From: CAWJMN01 sp963844055
Lineage (GTDB): Bacteria > Planctomycetota > Planctomycetia > Pirellulales > Pirellulaceae
Direction of reading: 5' to 3'
Length of the DNA: 64,000 nucleotides
NCBI GenBank assembly: GCA_963844055.1
Contig: CAWJMN010000002.1
Location: forward strand, 2,170,001-2,234,000
Below the pieces are notes generated by a model that was not told the DNA's origin, ran no database searches, and was given only the letters and a program-made list of their open reading frames with translations. The position numbers and the translations under genes are program-made. This document shows, one piece after another, positions 27,741 to 36,833 of this stretch (position 1 is its first letter; each line of letters opens with the position of its first letter).

Positions 27741-30406
27741 ATGGCGCTTTCAAGCGAGCAATTCCTGAATCAGATTGTCGCCAGCGGACTGCTGACTCAG
27801 GAAGAGGTTACGGCATTGTTAGGCACTTTGTCGCCTGAACGGCAACCCAAAGATGCCGAGCAGCTCAGCTCGCGAACTTGTTCGGCAGAAGAAGCTGACC
27901 AAGTATCAGGCCGAGCAGATTTATGCGGGCAAAGGCAAGACGCTGATTCTTGGCAACTATGTGGTGCTCGACAAGCTTGGCCAAGGCGGCATGGGAGTGG
28001 TGCTGAAGGCGGAGCACAAGCGGCTCAAGCGTCTGGTTGCTTTGAAGGTGATGTCTCCCAATCTGGTGAAGACACCGGATGCCTTGAAGCGGTTTCATCG
28101 TGAGGTCGAAGCGGCCGCCAAGTTACGTCATCCGAATGTCGTCGCAACGGACGACGCCGATGAAGCCAAGGGGACACACTTTCTGGTGATGGAGTATGTG
28201 CAAGGCAGTGACCTTTCGGAGCTCGTGAAAAAGAATGGTCCATTTACGGTGTCGCAGGCCGTGCAATGTATCCTGCAAGCGGCACGCGGACTGGAGTACG
28301 CCCACAAACAGTCTGTGGTCCATCGCGACATCAAGCCAGCCAATTTGTTGCTTGATATTTCGGGTACCGTAAAGATTCTCGATATGGGGCTGGCGCGAAT
28401 CGAAGGGGATACGGGCAACCAGAGCGGACTGACCAGCACTGGCGCCGTGATGGGAACGGTGGATTATATGGCTCCCGAACAGGCTATGAGTACGAAGCAT
28501 GCCGATGCGCAGTGATATTTACAGCTTGGGGATTTCCTTATGGTATTTACTCACCGGTAGATGTGCCTACGACGGAGATACATTGATGTCGAAACTACTG
28601 GCGCATCGCGATGCGCCCATTCCGTCGCTCGCTTCACTGGATCGTAAAATCCCGGCTGCGCTGGATAGCGTGTTTCGTAAGATGGTGGCGAAAAACGCCA
28701 GTGAGCGGTACCAGACGATGGCAGAGGTGATTCGCGACCTGGAGAGCTGTTCTGGCGGCTCCAGTTCGCCTTCCGAGGCAGGGGCGACAAGCGACCTGGA
28801 AAAGTTCAGCCAGTTTTCGCTTCATAGACAGCCCGCAGGTTCGCCATCTCCCATGACGGCAACGCAAACGATCTCGGCGCCAAGGGAGCAGACCAAGGCA
28901 AACACTCCGTTAGAAGCGACGTTGGTGGTCGCCAATGCTGCGATGGATACAAATCCGCAGACCGTCGCTTTGCTCCGCCCACAGGAGCGGTTGCCGACGG
29001 TTGGGCAATCGCCAGTTGCTGGTAAAACCACAGCGCCGCCATGGTATCGCAGTCCACTGGTGCTGCTTGCCGGAGGTGGTGCGGCAGCGCTGATCCTGTT
29101 GATGGTGGTGTTCCTGATGAAAACTCCGCATGGAACCTTGCGTGTGGAGATTCTCGATCCCAAAGTCGAGATGAAAGTAAAAGGTACCGAAATCACGTTT
29201 CACTCGACGGACATCGAAGCGGTTTCGCTAGTTACGGGCGAAAAGAAACTAATCGTTAACCGGGGAGATCTCTCCTTTGAAACGGAGACCTTTGCGCTAA
29301 AGAAGGGAGCAGAGACCCTCGTCAAAGTAGAGCTGATTGGTGACCAACTTGTAGTGAATAGCGACGGCAAAGTGATTGCCGAGAAACCGATCCCGCATCC
29401 ACTCGCAAACAATGCACCGAAGGATATGACGAAGGAAACGATTCCTGTCGTGGCGACTCCGGTCGCAAGGCCTCCTGTGTCCAAGGATGGAATTCCGAAT
29501 GCGGCGGTTGAACCGTTTGACACGGAACAGGCTCACGCCTATCAGGAAGCATGGGCGAAGTACCTTCAAGTGCCGGTTGAATTTACAAACTCGGTAGGGA
29601 TGAAGTTCATACTTGTCCCACCGGGAGAGTTTACGATGGGTGCTTCTGAGGCGGAAACAGATCGGATCGATATTTCAAACGACGACGAGGAAATTCGAAA
29701 AATTGTGCGGCAAAAATTTGCTGAGTCTTCTCCACCACATCGGGTGAAAATCACGCGGCCGTTTTACATGCAGACACATGAAGTGAACAACGGTGTCTAC
29801 CAGAAGCTGCTGGGAAAACTTCCTGAGGAAAACGACCCTGCGAGGCCCGAGATGCCAGTGATGGCAAACGTGTCCCTTAATGACGCCGTCTCGTTTTGCG
29901 ATGCACTCAGCAAGCTGGAAGGTAAGACTCCTGCGTATCAACTGGTCCGTAATAAGCCAAAGCGGAATCTCGATGCGAATGGATATCGATTGCCAACCGA
30001 AGCCGAATGGGAATATGCTTGTCGAGCTGGCACGACGACCCTTTGGCATTTCAAAACGGAACCCATGGTTCCGAAAAATCTTTTGGCGCTGAAAGAGTAT
30101 CAGACAATTTGGAGTAAGGAAAATACACGCCCCAACCCCTTCGGCATCTATGACCAATATGCATCAAGTAGCGAATGGTGTTTCGACCGTTTCCAGCCGT
30201 ATTCCGATAAGACCGAAGTCGATCCATTCACTCCGCCCGATGAAGGTTACGCAGTCGTACGCGGGGGGAGTTTTTTTTCCAACGGCGGAGCAGACGCAGG
30301 AGACAACAACAGCTTCATTCGCATGGCCGGTATTGCAAGCCGATACACGGGCCTGGGGCGTGTCGTTCTCCCCCTTGAGATCAAGCAAGAGACCCCCAAG
30401 CCGTAA
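27741..30406 (+). CDS. Ser/Thr protein kinase fused to FGE-sulfatase domain (two frameshifts)
   Basis: About 888 residues after repair. A short N-terminal helical region (ASGLLTQEEVTALLG) leads to a Hanks-type kinase from about 70: glycine loop LGQGGMGVV, VALKV lysine, HRDIKPANLLL near 193, DMGLAR in place of DFG, and APEQA. A transmembrane helix (LVLLAGGGAAALILLMVVF) is near 440. A periplasmic linker follows, then an FGE/SUMF1-like domain from about 613 (VGMKFILVPPGEFTMG, YRLPTEAEWEYACRAG, YAVVRGGSF). Kinase-FGE fusions are common in planctomycetes. The frame breaks at 27868-27873 and at 28505-28510; one GC added at AGCT and at TGCGCA restores DAEQLSARELV and HADARSDIYSLG. It sits between paralogs A and B. 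Confidence 0.85.
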
Positions 30407-30538
30407 CTGTCTCACTTGAGGCAACAACCTGTCGAATTGACCAGCCATTCAAAACGTTGACTTGTAGCGGCATCGTTAGGCGATGGGAGAATGAAGGGGC
30501 CACCGCGACCTAGTAAACCTGAGTTCTCTCACTCTTCT

Positions 30539-30571
30539 CGGAAGAAATCGGCCGCTGGGTGAGGTAGGATA
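30539..30571 (+). repeat. Conserved upstream repeat, copy B
   Basis: It matches 25749-25781 at 32 of 33 positions and lies 42 nt before the start of paralog B. The third paralog at 32347 lacks it. Confidence 0.7.
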
Positions 30572-30613
30572 GGCTCCTGGGACTTGGCAAGTCGTGGGGC
30601 AAGGGATTCGTAC

Positions 30614-31990
30614 ATGTCTACAACATTTCACCGCATGCTTATCGGCATTGTGGTTATGGTCGTCATTGGCTTTTTGCTGTGGGGAATATTCCTTACGGCG
30701 TTTGCCGCATGGTATGCCTATGCAGATCGCGGGCGTCCGGAGGTCACCGCAAAACTGGATGCGCTCCGGGCGTCGGGCGTGCCCGTGGATAATGAATCGC
30801 TGGATGCTTGGTATCGAGAGCGTACCGATCCGGCCGACGCCCGAGCTTGGCAGGTGGTCTTTGCCAAGCTTCAATCGCCAGAGTTCAAATCGCTTACCCT
30901 AGGAATTGAAGGATTTGATCCACGAGCCAAAGACACCAAGCGAACCGCCGACAAATGGCCCGCAGAGGATGCCAGTCGTAGGCTTCTGGCAGGAACTACT
31001 GAGCTGCGCAAGGAGATTCATCGCCTAGCCAGCAAACAGGTGGCGGTGCAATTTCCGATTCAGTTTGATTCCATTCGTACCCAACCAGATTATTTGCCGT
31101 TCATTCGAAACGCGTCGCGTTTGATTCAATTGGAGTCTGATGCAGCAATCCAAGATCAGAACTCACCCGAGATTGTCGCTTCCGCCAAAACGCAGATTGA
31201 TCTGGCGATGGTTGTCAGCGGTGATGGTTCACTGATTGCACAATTGTATGCGAACGCCCTGCGAGGAACGGGGTTTAGGGCGCTGAAAGAAGCCTTAGAA
31301 CGAGACTTGATCGATGCCGCCGATCTAGAAAGCTTAGCGACACAATTGTCGCAGCCTCAATTTTCAAGTACTCGATTTCGCGACGCAATACGATGCGAGA
31401 GAGCATCTGGCCTTCCCGCGTTTTTTGCCCCCGGCAAATACCTGAGCGACGGTGCCAGCGAGATACCAAAAAACTATCAGGCCGCGGCGCAAGACCTTTT
31501 GCACTATTTAGATTACATGGAGCGGCTAGAGACGCTTGAACAATTGCCCATGGCGGAGGCGATCGAGAAGGCGAAGCAAATCGAGTCCGATTTAAAAACC
31601 CGACGCGAGCAAGCTGGGATGTTGGGAACGCGTGAATGGATGCTGACGTGGCTGCTTGTGCCTACAACGGGTACGACCTTCTATTCCTTCTGCCGTGATC
31701 GCCAGGACTTTAACATGGTCATGCACGGCATTGCGATCCGTCGCTACCAAGACCAGTTGGGTGAATTTCCCCGCGATCTTTCGGCGCTGAATGACATTGG
31801 GTTTGATACCTTTGACTACATGCCGGTGGGCAAGCGTCCGATGGGCTATCGCCGTGACGGTGATGAAACCATCCTCTGGTCTACGCCTCCCTCGCTTGGA
31901 TTGGAAACCACGCTTGAGCCTCTCACTCTCGAACCTAACGACCGGAATTATGACCTGATTCAGTCGATGATTTGGAAGTTTACTCCGTAG
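30614..31990 (+). CDS. Membrane-anchored protein, paralog B
   Basis: The start MSTTFHRMLIG at 30614 has the same distance from the shared repeat as paralog A; the open extension to 30584 is not used. The 458-residue protein has one N-terminal transmembrane helix (GIVVMVVIGFLLWGIFLTAF) and keeps family landmarks: AKLDALRASGVPVDNESLD, DARAWQVVFAKLQSPEF, TTELRKEIHRLA, and the C-terminal MHGIAIRRYQDQLGEFPRDL with LPV/MPVGKRPMGY. It is the most divergent of the three. The function is unknown; a periplasmic, inner-membrane-tethered location is inferred. It comes after the kinase-FGE gene, with a gap of about 200 bp. Confidence 0.75.
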   Translation: MSTTFHRMLIGIVVMVVIGFLLWGIFLTAFAAWYAYADRGRPEVTAKLDALRASGVPVDNESLDAWYRERTDPADARAWQVVFAKLQSPEFKSLTLGIEGFDPRAKDTKRTADKWPAEDASRRLLAGTTELRKEIHRLASKQVAVQFPIQFDSIRTQPDYLPFIRNASRLIQLESDAAIQDQNSPEIVASAKTQIDLAMVVSGDGSLIAQLYANALRGTGFRALKEALERDLIDAADLESLATQLSQPQFSSTRFRDAIRCERASGLPAFFAPGKYLSDGASEIPKNYQAAAQDLLHYLDYMERLETLEQLPMAEAIEKAKQIESDLKTRREQAGMLGTREWMLTWLLVPTTGTTFYSFCRDRQDFNMVMHGIAIRRYQDQLGEFPRDLSALNDIGFDTFDYMPVGKRPMGYRRDGDETILWSTPPSLGLETTLEPLTLEPNDRNYDLIQSMIWKFTP

Positions 31991-32045
31991 GCCAGGATTC
32001 ATCCTGGCAAATTCTGCGGCTATGCCAGCAGGAAACAACAAGTTC

Positions 32046-32082
32046 GGCCATGGAAGGTCAATCGCTAGACGGGCGGCGCGAT
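32046..32082 (+). repeat. 37-nt direct repeat downstream of paralog B (also downstream of C)
   Basis: It contains AAGGTCAATCGCTAGACGG and occurs again at 33798-33834 with a single mismatch. Copies lie 55 and 83 nt past the stop codons of paralogs B and C, so the duplicated unit included 3' flanking sequence. Confidence 0.7.
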
Positions 32083-32121
32083 TTGTAGTCCTTCGCGAAC
32101 GGAATGTAAAACAGCGGCGAA

Positions 32122-32151
32122 CCACGAAAAAGCGCGAAAGACACGAAAAAG
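32122..32151. repeat. CACGAAAAAG-type intergenic repeat
   Basis: CCACGAAAAAG, GCGCGAAAGA and CACGAAAAAG units stand in a row. This class of intergenic repeat is widespread and is related in style to the tracts at 1578-1660 and 3632-3745. Confidence 0.5.
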
Positions 32152-32346
32152 CAATGCAGAGGTTCTTGTTTCGCGGATAGATCAGAAACAAGGTCATGCA
32201 TCGCCAAGCACGAAACGGCTCTCTCCCTATTTATGTCTTTCGAGCTTGCAACTTCCGCCTACTCGTCACAGACTTAATGGTTCACAGCGTCATAAGGCGA
32301 GATTGTCTTACAAGTTACAGCATCGGTTTGACGGCGGGGGCTTGTA

Positions 32347-33714
32347 ATGTCCAAATCCAATCGTCGACTACGCAATGTGTTTGTTGTTGTGGCGATGTGC
32401 TGGACTGCCGTTGCTTGTTTTACCATGGGGCGGGTCTATGTGGATCTGCGAGACAGCCTACGAGTCACGGCTAAACTCGATTCGCTACGAACTGCGGGGG
32501 TACCAGTCGATTACCAAATGCTAGATGTGTGGTATCGCAAGCGTACCGACCCCACAAACACCGAGGCTTGGTTAAAAGTATTGGAAACGTTGAACTCTCC
32601 CCAGTTCAAGGAACAATCTCAAGAAGTTGAGCGGTTTAGCGCAAAGTACACCTCTTCCAGTCGAACGCATGATCAGTGGCCCGGCGAAGCTTCAGTTCGA
32701 GACTTGCTCGCCCAAACAACGGAACTACGCGAGGAAATTCGACGTCTCTCAGAAGCACGCACCCCGGTCCAGTTTCCGACTCGGTTCACATCGATTTGGG
32801 CGGACTTAGAGCAATTGGGCTCGCTTCGGCGGGCCGCTAGGCTAATCGCCTTAGAGCTTGAGGCCGCAATCGTGGATCAAAATTCGGCTCAAATCGCTGC
32901 GTCTGCACAAACCCTTTTCAATCTATCCACGGTGTTTTGCGGGGAGGCGTTTATTATTCAGCGTTTTGTCGCTATTGCTGTTCGAGATTTGGCCTTTGAG
33001 GGCCTGAAAGAAGCGCTAGAACGGAATTTGCTGGATGCTGCAGAATTAGAGATGCTGGCACAAGGTATGTCGCAGGAGTCACCACCGTTTAAAAACTTTT
33101 CCGACTGTGTCCATGGTGAACTTGGACTTGCACTTCCCCAATTTTTTATGCCGCTAGATATCTCGAAAAAGAATCCCCTAACGGGAACAAGGATGATGTA
33201 TTTAGCAGCGTCTCAAGATACGCTTCGTTACGTCGAGTACATGGAAAAGTACCATGGCATTGATGGTAGCTCGATGGCAGACGCGCTGGAAAAACAAGAG
33301 ACGTATGAATACCAATTAAAGAAGGAGATGCGGGCTGCCGGAGGATTGGGAATGCGAGAATGGTACGTTACAAGCGTTCTGCTTCCGAGTTGGCGGGAAG
33401 TTGTTGTAGCGATTTGCCGAGATTGTCAGTATAGGCACATGGTTTTGCATGGTGTTGCGATACGTCGCTATCAAAAGCAGTTTGGCGAATTCCCAAAGAA
33501 CCTTGCCGCGCTAAAAAACGTTGGGTTTGATACCTACGAATTTCTGCCCGTTGGTGACAAGCCGATGGGGTATAAGCTAGAAGGAGACAACGTAGTACTC
33601 TGGTCGACTTCGCCAGCAAATGGAATGGAAACGATGGAGCAGCCCCCGGCTATCGACACTTTTCGTTCGCGAGATTTTGTCCAAGAGTACCTGATTTGGA
33701 AGATGGTGCCGTGA
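32347..33714 (+). CDS. Membrane-anchored protein, paralog C
   Basis: The 455-residue protein starts MSKSNRRLRNVFVVVAMCWTAVACF, nearly the same as paralog A, with the same single transmembrane helix. The body retains DLRDSLRVTAKLDSLRTAGVPVD, EAWLKVLETLNSPQF, TTELREEIRRLSEA and the C-terminal LHGVAIRRYQKQFGEFPKNL with LPVGDKPMGYKLEG and VVLWS, then IWKMVP as its last residues. It is closest to paralog A, not to its neighbour B. It lacks the 33-nt upstream repeat found at A and B. The function is unknown. Confidence 0.75.
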   Translation: MSKSNRRLRNVFVVVAMCWTAVACFTMGRVYVDLRDSLRVTAKLDSLRTAGVPVDYQMLDVWYRKRTDPTNTEAWLKVLETLNSPQFKEQSQEVERFSAKYTSSSRTHDQWPGEASVRDLLAQTTELREEIRRLSEARTPVQFPTRFTSIWADLEQLGSLRRAARLIALELEAAIVDQNSAQIAASAQTLFNLSTVFCGEAFIIQRFVAIAVRDLAFEGLKEALERNLLDAAELEMLAQGMSQESPPFKNFSDCVHGELGLALPQFFMPLDISKKNPLTGTRMMYLAASQDTLRYVEYMEKYHGIDGSSMADALEKQETYEYQLKKEMRAAGGLGMREWYVTSVLLPSWREVVVAICRDCQYRHMVLHGVAIRRYQKQFGEFPKNLAALKNVGFDTYEFLPVGDKPMGYKLEGDNVVLWSTSPANGMETMEQPPAIDTFRSRDFVQEYLIWKMVP

Positions 33715-33797
33715 CGTGCGTTGGTAAAACAGCAACGGACCGGCAAAAGGGCAACGTTCGTGCTTGTTTCTTCCGCCTTCGTGGCAACGATCTATTG

Positions 33798-33834
33798 GGC
33801 CATGAAAGGTCAATCGCTAGACGGGCGGCGCGAT
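33798..33834 (+). repeat. 37-nt direct repeat downstream of paralog C
   Basis: Second copy of the sequence at 32046-32082, one mismatch. Confidence 0.7.
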
Positions 33835-33843
33835 AAAAGAGGG

Positions 33844-33878
33844 AGCGCCGAGGGCGCTGTCCGGATTTATCCGGACAG
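33844..33878. terminator. Two overlapping hairpins between convergent genes
   Basis: AGCGCC-GAG-GGCGCT (33844-33858) overlaps by two bases a perfect 10-bp palindrome, CTGTCCGGAT-TT-ATCCGGACAG (33857-33878). They lie between the ends of paralog C and the CoA-binding gene. Without a T-run, they may end transcription poorly or act as a protein site. Confidence 0.45.
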
Positions 33879-33910
33879 TTGTTACAAGGGAGTGCCCGAA
33901 CGCATGCCGA

Positions 33911-34285
33911 TTAATCAAGCTGGGCGGGGCTGAGGCCGACGTTGACGATGCTGCAAGCTTGAATCACGTTCAGCCCAAGCTTTTCGGCGGCCGCGACTAC
34001 TTCGTCGCTTTCACTGCCGGGGTTCAGCCAAAGCTCGTTACAGCCACGGGCAGCGATCTCTGGCAAAACGTTCAGCAGAATCTTGGGAGGCAGATAAACG
34101 CTCACGCGATCTAACTGTCCGGCAGGAATTTCCGCGAGCGACGAATAGACTTCAAGACCCTCGATCTGCCCCCCTTTGGGATTGATCGGATAAACCGTGA
34201 AGCCTTTTTGCAAATGGGCTCGGACCGATTTATTGCCGTACTTCGAGCGATCGGAACTGGCTCCTAGGATGGCGACGGTAGGCAT
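33911..34285 (-). CDS. CoA-binding domain protein (YccU type)
   Basis: The start MPTVAILGASSDRSKYG at 34285 puts the Rossmann motif GASSDRSKYGNKS at the N-terminus as in the family; an open extension to 34348 is not used. At 124 residues it is a complete single CoA-binding domain with VYPINPKGGQIEG, LDRVSVYLPP and the late GCNELWLNPGSES. Proteins of this type bind CoA and are cytoplasmic; their reaction, if any, is not known. It is a single gene convergent with paralog C. Confidence 0.88.
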   Translation of the reverse strand: MPTVAILGASSDRSKYGNKSVRAHLQKGFTVYPINPKGGQIEGLEVYSSLAEIPAGQLDRVSVYLPPKILLNVLPEIAARGCNELWLNPGSESDEVVAAAEKLGLNVIQACSIVNVGLSPAQLD

Positions 34286-34540
34286 GGCACAGGCTCTCTG
34301 CAAAGGAAATGGCGGACGGACTTTAGGTGAGATTATTCTGCCTGGCATTTTAGTGGATCAGACTGGTTTTCCCTAGCGGCAATCGTCGTTTTGCAGGGGC
34401 GTTAAGCAAAAATGCGTTTGTTAGGCCCTGCTGGCCGGAAGGGGTGGGTGTCTATAATGGAACTAGCCTTCAAGCTCGGTGGGTTTGTTGCTTGGGGCTG
34501 GCTCCTTTTGATGGAATAGGTCCGGCGCTGATGGCGCTGC

Positions 34541-35804
34541 ATGCTCATGTCGATTGCTGATACTTTGCCGCTAGACCCTTATCGCCTGCGGGCCGACTTT
34601 CCGATCCTTTCGCGAGAAGTGCATGAAGGTCGGCAGCTTGTCTATTTGGATAATGGCGCAACAACCCAACATCCGCGCAGCGTAATCGATGCGCTCGTGG
34701 GAGTTTACGAAAAGCATTATGCGAACGTCCATCGTGGCATCCATACGCTGAGCGAAGAGAGCACCAGCCTGTATGAAGCGGCCCGCGAGGCGATTCAAAA
34801 GTTTATCCATGCGGCCAAGCTGGAAGAGATCGTCTTTACAAGTGGAACGACGGCCGGCGTGAACCTGGTTGCCCGAAGCTGGGGCGATGCGAACGTTCGC
34901 GCCGGGGATGAGATCTTACTGACGCTGATGGAGCACCATTCCAACATCGTTCCGTGGCAACAATTGGCCGAGCGAACCGGTTGCACGATTCGATTTGTTC
35001 CGCTGACGACAGACTTGCAGCTGGACCTTGAGGCCTTTGAAAAATTGCTCTCGCCTAAGACCAAGCTGGTCGCCTTCACCGCGTGCAGCAATGTGTTGGG
35101 GGCTTATAACCCGGTTGAAAAGATGAATCGCTTGGCCCATGCGGCCGGAGCGCTAGTGCTGGTAGATGCGGCGCAGGCAGTGCCTCATGCCGAGCTGGAC
35201 GTACAGAAGTGGGACGCCGATTTTGTCGTCTTCAGTGGGCACAAGATGCTAGGGCCTTCCGGCGTGGGAGTGTTGTATGGCAAAGAAGCACTGCTTGAGG
35301 CCATGCCGCCCTTCTTGGGAGGTGGCAGCATGATTCGTAGCGTCACGCTCAGGGGTTATGAAAACGCGATGCTTCCTGCGAAGTTTGAAGCAGGGACTCC
35401 GCCGATTGCGCCGGCCCTGGGAATGACAGCCGCGATTGAATACCTAACCGGTGTTGGCCTGGAGAACATTCATCGGCATGAGGCACTGCTTGCCGAGCGC
35501 GATTCCGCTGCTAAAGAATGTGCCTGGGCTAACGCTGTTTACACCTCCGAGCGAAGCGGGGCATAGTGGGATTTTGTCGTTCGTGATTGAAGGGCTGTCG
35601 TCACGTGACATTGCCGAGTATTTGGACATGCGAGGGATTGCGATCCGCGCAGGGCATCACTGCGCGATGCCGTTACATGAACGGCTTGGCGTTTCTACGA
35701 CGTGTCGCGCGAGCTTCTACTTGTACAACACGCCCGAAGAGGTCGATCAATTAGCCGCAGCGCTGGTGAGTGCACAGCGGATCTTGTCGAAGCGGCGACG
35801 ATAA
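34541..35804 (+). CDS. sufS: Cysteine desulfurase, SufS type (one frameshift)
   Basis: A PLP enzyme that takes sulfur from cysteine for Fe-S cluster assembly. About 420 residues after repair. Visible are YLDNGATTQHPRSV near 35, HYANVHRGIHTLSEEST, FTSGTTAGVN, MEHHSNIVPWQ, the PLP lysine in FSGHKMLGPSGVG near 230, and the late RAGHHCAMPLHERLG with the persulfide-forming cysteine. The frame breaks at 35498-35502; restoring one GC in GAGCGCGAT gives AERAIPLLKNVPGL and continuity. Without repair the catalytic cysteine is lost, so the break is more likely an error or a very recent mutation. Other suf genes are not adjacent, so the assignment to the Suf pathway is by sequence only. Confidence 0.88.
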
Positions 35805-35824
35805 AATGTTCGCCGCGAGGAACG

Positions 35825-36796
35825 CTATTCTCTGATGATCACTTGCGCTGGTGGCGCAGCGGGGCGATTGACGATCGGCATAGCGACGTCCGAAGGGCTG
35901 GTGGCCGCTTGGTCGGAAGCCTCGGTCGTATGGCCGGCTTGCAGGACTTTGCCTTCATCGCCCACGCTGGGCTTTTGAGGCTCAAATGTTTCAGGAGCGC
36001 GGATCGCGCGGAAGTCGATCGCGCTGGAATAGGCGACGAGCGGATCAAGCGGATCTTTGTTCTTGGCCATTAGCCGCTGCGATGTGCCCAGCAGGTATCG
36101 CCGGCGTGCGCCACCGTTTTTGGTGTAGATATCGCCGCGCTGGAATGGCCCCATGCCAAATAGCCAAGACTCGCGGGACTTGCTGTTGCCGCTGGTGATG
36201 CCAGATTGCCAAACGCGTTCCATCGTCTCACGTTCATAGGCAAAGGCCGCCAATTTTGCAGCGCCCCATTGGTGGTTCTTTCTTCCCAGGGAGAATTCAG
36301 GAGCGGCAGCCGTTGTGATCGGCACGCCGGTCATCACTTGCGAGGCGGCAGAAAACGCGGCGATACCAGGAACGCCGTAGGTGGATTCTGCACCGTCGGC
36401 GCCGAGGGCACCTAGGCGTGCTTCCAAGATGAACTCGGCATCTTCGGGCTTTTCCCGCAAACGCAAGTTGTAAGCGATCATCTGCTGACGCATCGAGCTG
36501 ATAACGTACTCGACGTTGACATTCGATGGCGACTTTACCGAAGCAATGTATTTGGTGTCGAAGTAGACGTCGCGATCGGTAAGCGGACTAAAATCCATCC
36601 GGGCAATCGCTTGGTCGACGGCGTCGGTCACCAGAAGTTGTTCCGAAGCGAGGCGGAACTTTTGCACGCCGCAGCCACTAGCAAATGCCATGAGGCATAG
36701 CCATCCACCCAGCCCCAAAAGAACCCGCAGCCGGCTTGAAGCGAGGCGCAGATTCTGGAGAGAGGATTTCACGAGATGGAGGTGCGAAGGAAACAT
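35825..36796 (-). CDS. Lipoprotein, DUF6655-like
   Basis: The 323-residue protein has a hydrophobic N-terminus ending in the lipobox FASGC (VLLGLGGWLCLMAFASGCG). A GTG at 36772 would give a more usual signal length (MKSSLQNLRL). The mature part opens with FRLASEQLLVTDAVDQAIARMDFSPL and DRDVYFDTKYI, a pattern seen in planctomycete lipoproteins I tentatively place with DUF6655. The C-terminal 60 residues are Pro/Ala/Ser-rich and probably disordered. It may take part in the cell envelope, but no function is known. The minus-strand ICMT-like gene ends 37 bp upstream, so they could share a transcript. Confidence 0.65.
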   Translation of the reverse strand: MFPSHLHLVKSSLQNLRLASSRLRVLLGLGGWLCLMAFASGCGVQKFRLASEQLLVTDAVDQAIARMDFSPLTDRDVYFDTKYIASVKSPSNVNVEYVISSMRQQMIAYNLRLREKPEDAEFILEARLGALGADGAESTYGVPGIAAFSAASQVMTGVPITTAAAPEFSLGRKNHQWGAAKLAAFAYERETMERVWQSGITSGNSKSRESWLFGMGPFQRGDIYTKNGGARRRYLLGTSQRLMAKNKDPLDPLVAYSSAIDFRAIRAPETFEPQKPSVGDEGKVLQAGHTTEASDQAATSPSDVAMPIVNRPAAPPAQVIIRE

Positions 36797-36833
36797 GGCG
36801 TGGAAAAGGAAGTGCTTCTGGTGGAGGGACGGT

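Larger units (their letters stand above)
31991..32346. other. Spacer between paralogs B and C, with repeats
   Basis: No gene is supported. It contains a 37-nt direct repeat (32046-32082) and the CACGAAAAAG-type tract at 32122-32151. A shadow frame over this tract is arginine/phenylalanine-rich, as usual for such repeats. Confidence 0.45.
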
